Made by a program: the position numbers and the translations under genes. A stretch of 64,000 nucleotides of DNA from Catonia carolina (lineage: Eukaryota; Arthropoda; Insecta; Hemiptera; Achilidae). The first letter of the stretch is position 1. Every line of letters begins with the position of its first letter. Positions 19,170-31,100 of the stretch are shown piece by piece. The notes under the pieces were generated by a model. That model was not told the origin of the DNA and made no database searches. It saw nothing but the letters and a program-made list of their open reading frames with translations. The stretch covers positions 376,531,220 through 376,595,219 of the forward strand of contig JAQMRL010000001.1 in NCBI GenBank assembly GCA_035578175.1. Reading direction: 5' to 3'.

Positions 19170-22100
19170 CTGACAAAAGAAAATACAAAAAATTAATATT
19201 TTATTATTATACGAAGTGTGGCTATTAAATAACGAGACTGACGTTGTAAAAAATTTAATTTTAATTTTATACATAATCACTTATTGTCACCTTCAATATA
19301 CACTCCTTCTCTATCCCTACAACGCTCCATGCGAATCCGTTGTTGGCAACAGTGCTGGAAGTCATCTTCTGTCAGCTCCTTCAAGACACGTACCGCTTTC
19401 TCTTTTACAGCTTCCACAGACTCAAATCTCGTCCCTTTTAATGCAGGTTTCACCTTACAGAACAGGTAGAAGTTACATGGTGCAAGATCTGGTGAATAAG
19501 GTGAATGTTCTAACACTGAGATGCTGTACTTGGCTAGGAACCTCTTGACAGATGACGCGGAATGAGCTGGCGCATTGTCTTGGTGGAGAACCCATGATTT
19601 GTCCTTCCACATTTCGGGGCGTTTTTTCCTTACTCTTTGACGTAGTTTAGAAAGTACCTTCACTGGGTTCCTGAAGGTCAAACAATTAATCAATATTACT
19701 ACTTGAGGTACTTTCTAAACTACGTCAAAGAGTAAGGAAAAACGCCCCTTAATGTGGAAGGACAAATCATGGGTTCTCTACCAAGACAATGCGCCAGTTC
19801 ATTCCGCGTTATCTGTCAAGAGGTTTCTAGCCAAGTACAGCATCTCAGTGTTAGAACATCCACCTTATTCACCAGATCTTGCACCATGTGACTTCTACGT
19901 GTTCCTTAAGGTGAAATCTGCATTAAAAGGGACAAGATTTGAGTCTGTGGAAGCTGTAAAAGAGAGAGCGGCACGTGTCCTGAAGGAGCTGACAGAAAAT
20001 GACTTCCAGCACTGTTGAAAGAAAATTCACTGTCGAATGGAAAATTCGCATGGAACGTTGTAGGGATAGAGAAGAAGTGTATACTGAAGGTGACAATAAG
20101 TGATTGTGGATAAAATAAAAATAAATTTTTTTACAACGTCAGTCTCGTTATTTAATAGCCACACCTCGTATGATTCAAATGTAATCAAAAGAGATAACAT
20201 TTAACAGGTTGACTGCAGTGAGTTATTTTTATGTCTCAGTTCGTATGGCTGGAAACGCTTTGAGACACAAAACAATGATAACTTTTTATGTCGTTTTTTT
20301 ACTTAGCTACTCGGGGAGTGAAAATTATGCTGATATCAGCAATGTACTTAGCTTTTTTCTAGCTCGTTTTACTTAATTTTTATTTCACTTGTATTCAGCA
20401 TTATTTTATTCACTTTTTAAAAAATACAATTTATATATTTTTTATTTTTTATTCAATATTAAAGTTACAATAATGTTTTCATTTCAAGTTGGCAGCAAAG
20501 TTATTTCGCAATAAAACAGTCTGTTTGTAGTAGGCTTAGTTTCTTCTTTAAAAAATATGGTTATCTCCATGGCATAGTGTTAGTGCGCTTGCCTTCCAAA
20601 GGAAGGTCACAGATTCTATTCCCTATTAAGGTCTGGAAATTGTTATACAGTCGAACTTCGATACAACGAAATCGAGATCCTGGGAAAAAATCATTAAATC
20701 GAGGTATTCGTTATATCAAAGTAACAAAAATTTCCAAGCTAATTTTTATTAACGATTTTTTTTCACGTTGTATAATGAATTAATTAATTTACAGTTAATT
20801 TTCTTAATTGACACGTCTTAACTAGTAAATTAATTTTTTTTATAGATTGTGTTTTACATAATTACGGTTAATAATAGTACAAAAGTAGGTATGTATTGAT
20901 TTCAAGTAAGAACTTACCTCGTAGGCTACATAAATCTTGGCTACAACTAAAAGCATCTGAAACTCATTTGTATCTTAAAAGGCTACTGTATTTATATAAG
21001 TAAGAAATTTGGGTTACCCCATTAAGAAATTGAATAAAAATAACCTTTCATTCTTGCATGTAGTTAAGAATGCGTTGTGCTTGTAAAGAGGTACAATTCA
21101 GGTACGGAAATAAAAATAATCTACCTTAAAACCCACAGAGAAATCATAATACAGCGTGTCACTTTGTACTTATTGCATAACACTATTTCGTTATATCAAG
21201 GTACTTGTTCGTTAAATCGAGGTAAATTTACATATAGTTTAATTATACTGTCACGGTGCAGTAAAAAGATTTGTATAATCAAGGTTTTCATTATATCGAA
21301 GTTCGGCTGTATATAAAAAAATCTTTTCGTAAATCAAAGTGTAGCTAATGACCAAAATGTTTATACCACCAAAATTAATGAACAGTACCACTAAAATAAT
21401 AATATAAATAGTACCACTAAAATTAATAAATCCATATTTTCATAATAAAGGGTACAAAAAGTTGTTCAAATTATTCATATCTTTAAAAAAATTCTTTTGC
21501 CAATTTAAACGAGACAAATTCTTGTCTCAAGGTTCACCTCTAATTGCTATGGAACATCTGTGTCAATTTTTTTCTTTTCTCATTTCAATTTTTTTTTCTT
21601 GTATCTGTGTTTCAATTTTTCTTTGTATTAAAATATAAAATTATTTTTTTATAGGATTAACTGATTTCATATATAGTAGGTACTAAGTACGATTATATTG
21701 AATAAAAATTAAAAAGAAAATTTGCTGCCAATACACACACTCTTTCTGGCATCACTCGAATAGAGTCAACCTGTTAAATTACTTCTAAAATTGCAATGTT
21801 CAGCTAAGGTGTTATAGCTTTTATTAGTACAAATCTTAAATCAGAGACCTTATACAATCCAAGATTCTCAAATATTTGGATTACCATGATGGTAGTAAAC
21901 AGAATGTATTTATAACGCAAATTTTATAGTACCTTAGCGTACCGACTCTTCACCCACGTAATATATACAGGGTGTTTTTAAAAGTCCCAAACTCTAGGAA
22001 GTAAATATGGTTAAAAGTGAAAAGTTCAAATCCTAATAATGGTAGTTACTTTTATACGGATTTCAATACTAAATAGTGGTTACCGGTGTACTTTTATGGT

Positions 22101-25100
22101 TGGGGTTCAATTAACCATACTCTTTCAGGAATGGTCGGTCTGGGTCTGTACAAGACCACACCTCATTTACACGTCATACACCATCCTCATATCATTGGGT
22201 TACGGGGTGCTTATTTTTATGAATTGAACAGTTTGCAATGCACACAGGATTAGGGATTTAAAAAAAGTAAGAAAGAATGTTTATACGTACACGTACGTCC
22301 GGAAACGCATCGTTAGCGATTTACGGCTGGCTAAACATTTCCCCTGAAATTCAGTTATCTCGGTAAAATGAGATCATACTGAAATTTTTATGGTTTTAAT
22401 TAAAAGGCGAATATGTAATCGTTTATTTTGGTTTTTAACCTGAAAAATCCATTAAACCAGATCCCAGAACCGCATTTCCCATAGTTTTCAATATATCATG
22501 TATAAAACACTAAAATTAATGGTAAAAAATAACAAGGTTTTAGGTTTGACGTTAATTTGTTAAATGCTTAATTAAGTCATTCATCTTTAATTCCAAACGT
22601 AGAAAATTTTCACGCAGTTTTCTGTCTAAAATTTAAAGAATTACGTAATTAAATTTTTCAGAATTGAATAGATGAATAAAATAATCAGACTTCTAAATTG
22701 TTTAATATAGGTAAATTAAGATAGATATGAAAATGTAAATAAAAAATATAATAGACTATCAATAAACTCAATCGTTTAATTTTATAATTTTCAGGAAGTA
22801 AAAACAATAATAGTAATCTCCATGCCATCTAACCGCTTCATTTTACGAACAGTCATCCGAAATTTTGGAAAAACCTGAGTCAACACGACTAGAACTAACT
22901 GCAAAATCTTAATTTAATTCTGGATCATTTCATATTGTATCATTTTCATTCCCGTTTAAAGCGTTTGAGATACTACATTTTGAACAGATTTTTCAATTAA
23001 TATCTCAAATATTTTTCCATGAATTAAATCCCAGTGTCCAATAATATTTGGAAAACCTCGGTTGACTTTTCCAGTCGGTGTCAGTTGCCTGGCTGGATCA
23101 GAAAACCACTGTTCGTTTTGTTATCGACTTATGGTTTGAATGGCTTGTTAACGCCGAACACCCATGGCTGTAATAAGTCAAAACGCCTGAGATAACAAAT
23201 TCACAGTTCATATTGGTTAATCTATATTGTAAGTACATAATGTGATATAATATGACGTCGAAATGTATTTAAAAAAATCATCGATGTCACGTAAGGATTC
23301 TTTGTGAACGACGCCCCCACACTGTTTTTACCAAGTCCGTTATTAAATCTAATATCTTCCAATCTTTTTTTTTGACAAATTATAATTTATAACCGCTGGA
23401 AAAAATTTTAATTTGTTTCATTTATCTTACATTTTTTACTTTTAAAAATAAAGTACGAGGGCTCCTACTGCCGGTTACTAACAATCTTTTAAGCTACTGT
23501 GAATCATTGTAGTGCGTCATCGATTCTAGTGCGCCCTACAGTTTCTGCAATCGATTTTGACGAAAAAACTGTGTATTAGATCCGAGGTTTTACGGTATTA
23601 ATAATCACTGTTAATAATAAATTATGTTGTTACCACTCGTAATTTTACAATAAAATATCTAATTTCAACGATGTTGAGAGGTAACCCTCAATGCAATCAA
23701 CGTATGTTTTCAAAATTAGAAAATGTTGATGACATAAATAATTGATATGAAAATTAACGTCAAGAAACCAAAGTCATGCAACATATTGTAAAGTAACAGG
23801 AGACAAAAGCAAACCAAAGAATACTGTCTAGAAAAAAGGAAAGATTGAACACTCAAGCAATACAGGAGCTTTTTCATTTATCTTTATTCAGTCTAAAAAT
23901 GATTTTTGTTCTCAAAAAATTTTTAAATGTAGCCTACATTTTTTTAATGAAAAAGTCACCCGAAAAATAAAAACTCTAAAATGTTTAAAATATCTCTGGA
24001 GTAAATACACACCTTAGTACTAAAATGTAGTGTGTGAAATTTCACACTCCTATGTGGGATGGTTCCTGAAATAAGTATACCTATAGTCAAAAAACACAAT
24101 AATATGTCGAAAATGCGGATATAGTAAAAGCATAATACCGCAACTGAAACACCTATTGCCAACGGAATTAACTTCCAAACAAAAACACACCAATATTTAT
24201 CTTGCGTTACAGCTGATTGCTATGTTCAAGAAATTATTGTTTTTACGTAAACGCGATTTCCGTAACGTTAGAGCAGTAAAGTGATTATATTAATCCCAAT
24301 TTACAAGAATAAAATACGTGAAAGATATCGAAATAAACACTACGTACCCCACCAACGTAAAACCTTAATTTTTTCTCCACAGAAAAAGCAACTAATGTTG
24401 TGTTATATATCAATTCAAATAGGGGAAAACGATCTATCAATATATAATAAAATTGAAAAATCAATATTTTTTATTAAAATCAGTCTGTTCCCCTTAAGAG
24501 AAAAAGAAAGACATCGGTTAGAGGCGTTGGAAATGTGGTTGTGGAGGTGATTACAGAAAATCAAATGAACAAGCAGAGTTAGGAATTAACAAGTATTACA
24601 GAGTTGATAAATTTGATGGTAATATCCGATGGAGGAAAGCTGTCACGTAATAAGCGGGTTTAAATTAAAACTACGTTAAAAGGTTTAGTAGATGGCGAAA
24701 AGAAAAGAGGAGTTCAAAGAATAAAGGTTATAAAAAATTTAGATGTGAGTAGAAATTAAGATGATGGTATTAAGACTTGAGACAATACACCTGCCTCAGG
24801 TCCATGATGTTGACTACATTTTAAGGTCCAATTCTGGGTAGAGCAGAGTAGAAATTATTTGGCAAATTATCTAGTAAACAGATAGAATTTTATAATATAT
24901 GAAAATCTTGGTACTTACTTAAATAATTGTAAACATCAATGCCTGCTATGTTTATTACAACCTTTAGATAGACGTCATCTCTTAGAAGTTTTTCATTATA
25001 TTTAACTTCGCTTCCCATAAAAATCGAGACTAAAAATAATAAAATGAATATAAATTGTGTGTTAAATAAAACTAAACCTTGAGTTACCTTGCTTGCTTGA

Positions 25101-28100
25101 TAAGATCCACCTCTGATGGTAAAAATATTAAAATAGAGACTGTAAAGTCTACATAATACGGATTTACTATTTACTGTATACTGTTTACTGTGTACTATAT
25201 TACTAATACTGTGATTTACTACAACTAATTCTGGCTATTTAAAACAAAAGTTCTTCGCATTGATTTAGATGTATGAATCAACGTGATAAAAGTAGTCGAA
25301 TAAAAAATAGCAAAGACTTTTTTTTGTGTTCTTTACACATTTAATCCGAAATTTGTACTATAAAAATGAGTTTTTTGACTTCAATTTTTGTATTTTATGC
25401 CAATTTTCTCAAAAACTACTTAAATTACAGTTATGAGACCCATTTTTTTAATTTCTCGGTTCAAAACCCATATAAATCCATCAAATTTACTTTTTAATTT
25501 GGGTCCCTGGAATGTATTATTATTAATATTATTATTATATATTAATATATATTAATAATATTAATATATATAATATATTAATATATTATTATTAGTATTG
25601 CATAACTTTAATATTGTAGAAGAAATCAAGGTGAAATATTCCGCTAGCCGTAACTAGAAAATAAAGCGTTTCCGAACCTATGTTTTTATAAAGGTTTTTC
25701 TCTTATTTTTAGCTCTAAAACCAGTGTCAAAGTACTTTTTCTTCCTACTGAATCAGTCTGTATATTGTTACTAACATTCTATTTTGTTCATCATCCAAAT
25801 CAGACAGTTGATCTTAACTGTAGGGCCTATCTTATCCAATAACTACATCAAGTTCAATCTAGTATCTTTTATTAGTTTAATTAAACTCTCATCAACAGCC
25901 TGGTTATTAGCGACTATGGTGGGTTATGCAACTGGAACAGTGGCCTTTGACCTGTAAAAAGTTTCAGCCATAGGCCGGAACCAACCCGGGATCCCAATAG
26001 GCTGGCGCGCTAACATTACCCTACGAAGATGGCCTCAGGAGTAACTTGGGTTTATTTTCTCACTCCCAAATGTAATGGCCTCAGGAGTAACTTGGGTTTA
26101 TTTTCTCACTCCCAAATGTACTAATTTAAGAACACTATAACCCAACGAAGTTATTATTCATTGAATCTCAGCGAATAATGTCCTAGCTATGGTAAAATAT
26201 TGAAATTCATTGAATCATTGCCTATGCTGTTGTTAATGACTTCTCTATTTTCTATTATACATAATGTTAATATTGTTATTGATATTGCAATATTGTTACT
26301 ATTATAGTATTTATAAATTATCAACTCACTACCCTTTTACCATTGAGTTTTAAAAAACGGTTAAAAACAGTTTAAAGGATAAAGGTAATAAAGTTGAACA
26401 ACATACTGAGATACATTATTTTTCACTTTTTTATCAGGTTAAACTTACCTTTCGTATAGGTGTGGTTTTCTCCGAGGCTAGATTCACATAAGTAAGCGTG
26501 ACTTTTTGGTATACATGTTCCTTTAATAGTGTGGAATATATTGGACATGTATTTAGCCACCGAACCGATAATACTCAGTATGCCACCTAAACAGACGTAT
26601 TATTCACTATAAATTTACTGACTTGTCATGATTTCTATTTATTTAATAAGTTGATTTTATTTAGTTCTTTATTATATTATTGTTTATATCAACAACCGAA
26701 AAGCTGGTTTGAACCTCTAGAGGTTTTACTAAATAAAGCAAGGAGTGAGGTGGTTTACAGTTGCCTTCCTCACCGAGTTCAAAAGTATCCTATGCTTATC
26801 AGCATCCCAGGCCCTCTGAAAAGCATCTATTATTTGTCTAAACTTGATGGCTTCCCCCAGAGAGGAGCAGAATCAGCCCGCTACTAGCTTTCTCAATAAT
26901 ATTTCATTATGTACTACTACTACTAACTAGTACACTGGAATTGGTACATAATAATGTGTTATTGAGAAGGCTAGTAGCGGGCCGATTCTACTTCTCTCTG
27001 AGGGAGGCTATCAAGTTATAGACAGATAGTACTCTGCACCCTGCAAATGACACCTTCACTTCATTCACCACAGGGTCTGGCTGTATAATGAAATTCATTA
27101 CATTCAGAACCGATAACTCTGACTAGTGTCTTTTACACATCTACCTCTTCTGTTCTTAAATAGTTCAGTCATATAATTGGCTGACCATGTGATAAAAAAC
27201 AGAACTTTTTTTTTTTTTTTTGCGCCCTGGAGACTCCAGGAGGAGTATAGGACATGTCGGATATAACACCTGAAATACATAAATAAGAATCACACAATGT
27301 ATCACTACTATCAAGAAAGAAATTCTTGTACGCTATAAAAAGTTTCACTGATCAAGTAATTTTTCAGATTTTTTTTAAAGGAATTCAAATCCTCACAACA
27401 CTTTAAAGATTGGGGTAATTTATTCATGAATTTTCTCCCTGCATAAGTAGGTTTTTGTTCAAACAATTTTGTGGAGTGATTAGCCACATAATAATTATTC
27501 CTGTTTCTCGTGTTATGATTGTGAACATTGAAATTCTGCATAAAATTATTTTGCCTAACATACATTAACACCTCAAAAATGTAGAGGGAGGGAACTGTAA
27601 GCAATTTAAGCTCCTTAAATAGTGGCCTGCATGAGGTTAGCTGGTTAGCTCCCACCATACACCTAATAGCTTTCTTTTGAATTTTAAAAACCCTATTTAT
27701 ATTACCCATGCTAGAATTACCCCATACTAAAATACCATAACGGATATGAGACAGAATGAGGCCATGATAAGCTGCCATTAGTAATTTTTTATCATTTAAT
27801 CTGGCGATTTGTTTTAGTGCAAATACCCCAGATGATATTTTACTACAAACTTGATTGATATAGAAGTCCCAAGACAAAGATCTATCTAGAGATACGCCCA
27901 GGAACTTCACTGTTTCTACATGCTCTAAACTATTATTATGAATAAATACATCCACTTCTCTACTTTCTTTAACGTTATGTTTATTTTTAAACTGCAAGTA
28001 CTGACACTTTTTCCCATTAACTGTTAATAACATTTGATTCAAGAACTGTACTACGGACTCTATGTTAACATGTGTATTTACTTCAAGAGCATCTACCAGT

Positions 28101-31100
28101 AAACTGTTACTGATTACTGAAGTATCATCAGCAAACAACAAAGCTCTGCCATTAGGTATGACTTCTGGTAACCTATTAATGTACAATAGAAACAAAATTG
28201 GACCTAAAACTGACCCTTGTGGAACGCCTGCTTTGACTTCAAGGTTTCCAGATACAACCTTTGTAAGTTTCCCTCTAACAACCCTAGTTAACTCCACACA
28301 CTGTAATCTATTAATAAGGTAAGATTGAAACCATTTCAATTCTACATCCCTAACGCCTAATGACTCTAGTGTTTTCAATAAAATTTCATGATCAACACAA
28401 TCGAAAGCTTTACTCAGATCCAGAAACACTGTCAATGCTTTCTCCCCGGCATCCAATATATCAACTACTTGCTCCACAAGTGAAACAATTGCAGTTTTAG
28501 TTGATCTACCTTTTTGGAAACCATGCTGATCCTCTGAGATGATAAGGTTTTTAGTCAAGAAACTGATTAACCTAATAAATACTACCTTTTCAAAAATTTT
28601 ACTGATTGTGTTTAAAATACTTATGGGCCTATAATTTTCAACTAACTGGTTATCTCCATTCTTAAATATGGGCAATATTTTAGCCTCCTTCAGTTTGTTT
28701 GGAAATACACCTGTTTCGAGTGAAAAGTTAATCAAATGAAGGAGAGGGGTAATTAAAAGATGTTTACATTCTTTAACAATTATACTAGAAATCCCATCTA
28801 ACCCACATGTTTTCTTACTTTTCAAACTATCAATAACTGATTCTAATTCCTCACTTGAAACTAGGCTAAATAAGAATTGATTTACTACCTTGTTACCTTT
28901 TGGATCATAACATCCCACTGTTCCCCCAATCTGTTGTTTAAGTTTTAAAGCTACTTCCTGGTAATATTTGTTAAAATAATTACAAATTTCTACACCATTC
29001 TGTATAGGTTCATTGTTTTTGTTAACAATAATAGGTATGTCAGTAAAACCTTTATTGCTAACTACACCTCGATTCTTATTTATTATTTCCCATATAGCTG
29101 AGTTTAGATTTGGTGATTTATGAAGGACTTCAGCAGTTTTTTTGCATTTAGCTCTCTGGACTTCTCTGGCATAATGTTTTTTAATAGTTTTGTACCTTTG
29201 TTCGTTAAAGGTAGTCCTATGTGAAAGAAAATCTGAGTATACATCTCTAACTTCAGACCTCATTTTCAAAATTTCCCCTGTGACCCACTCATCTGTTTCC
29301 CTGACAATATTTTTTACATCTTTCTTTTTAATTGGACAACTATTATTATAATGAAATTTTAATGTTTCAATAAAATTATGATATTTCTGATTAATGTCAG
29401 AAGAATTGAAAACAGTCTTCCAATCCTCTTTGGATAAACTGTGTAACAAACAATTAATATTCCCTTGGTCTTCCTGCCTAAATTCTTTAATAATTTTTTG
29501 ATTAGGGACATGACTACCTAAATCCTGAATCTCTAATACTTGGTACCCGTGATCAGAGAGCTCTGAACCCCTTAACCTAATCTGACAACTCACCATATTT
29601 GTTAAGATATTATCTATTATGGTTTGTGAGTGGCTAGTAATTCTTGTATAACCTTTAACTTTTATATCAAGATTGTTCATCTCCACAATATCCCTAAACT
29701 GTTCAGCCATTTTATTTTGAACAGCAAGATCTACATTAAAATCACCCAAAACTACCACTTTTACATATCGTTCTTTTAAAACTTCCAGTAGTTCACTGAA
29801 CGATGAACAGAACTGACCCAGTCACCATTAGGGGATCTATAGATACCCACCACAGCCATCTTTCCCCTCTTTTCTAACCTAACTTCGACCCCAGCCACTT
29901 CAATATCCATTTCCCGAGAAAACCGTTCTAAATAAGGTAAGTTACGAGTGTCACTATTTTTTGTAGCCCTGGAACTAGCAGTTCGAGTGCAAACAATTTA
30001 ACACTTCACCTGCCTGTTATGGGCAATTTTTATTATATTAAAAATAAAAATAAAGGAGAGTTACTCACTTAATTAATTCTGTGTAGAGTCTATAGTAATT
30101 TCGCCGGAAAAGACTTACGCGCTGAGCTTAGGTAATTTTTGAGGTTTACGTTTTAGTGAAACGGTTTTAATTTATTTACACTGTACAAAACGACGTAATA
30201 TTTTATTGAGTTGTGCAAGGTTAAGTGCCATTTTAATTTCTCAGCTCAATTTCTTTGACGTTTAGGGCTAATAAGCTCCGTGAAATAGCTTTTTACATTC
30301 TTTGAAGCTCCTTTAGGGACCCGCATTCTCATAATGTCTTTACTGTAGGAGCTTATTCATTTTTTCATCCTTCCTCTGTTATGTTTTGCTGCCAGTGGAA
30401 ATCCTTAAAGTTGTAATCCATTTTTTGTACTTTGTTTTGTGGATAGTAATATTTTCTCGTTTCGTTCCCATCTTCATTCTCAGTTGCAATATTCTAATGT
30501 TTTTACAATTCCTTGCTATACGACAGGGATTTCTTTTTCATTTTGAATTTCTTTTTGGATTTCGATATGAGAAGACATTAATTAATTTTAGTAGCGACAC
30601 CCTTATTGTTTGTTCACGAATGATCATAACTATCAGCTCCTTGTTAACTACATTCTCAGCTAATTTACATTAGCTGACCGGGCTAGCCTGTAGGCCATAT
30701 CTACAATGAATTCAACTTCACAACGCTGAAATGGAACTTAATTAAATGAATTAACTTATTGGTCTTTTCACACTCAGTGTCATCTAATTTGTACTATTAA
30801 AATAGCAATAAATTTAAGAAAAACAATTAAAAAAAACAGTAATGAATTAAAAACACCGATTTATAATAGCAATTAATTAAAAAACACCATTTAAAAACGA
30901 ATGCCGAAGTCATTAAAAATATATTAATTTTGTTTTCATGACTTTTTTCAACTAGTGACTTTTATCTTTTAATAATTCAGACAAACTAACTGAAACTTTT
31001 TGTTTTCTTTATTCTTAATTACTTACTTATTTGTTATGAACAATAAAAATTTCCTTCACTTACTTCATATTATATGATCTTCCTATTTAATACATGAAAC

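Noticed and set aside
18322..19188. 288-codon frame starting at the ATG at 19188 as a complete gene
   Set aside because: A strong TTTTCTTTTGTCAG acceptor lies inside its first seven codons, and upstream exons join in phase. The ATG is intronic.
23956..24162. Minus-strand 68-codon hydrophobic frame
   Set aside because: Isolated Phe/Ile/Leu-rich frame in AT-rich intron DNA, with no splice context or homologous motif.
25083..25115. 25-bp candidate exon of gene B (TACCATCAG acceptor, GTAACT donor)
   Set aside because: Its length would shift the frame between exons 2 and 3, which already join perfectly.
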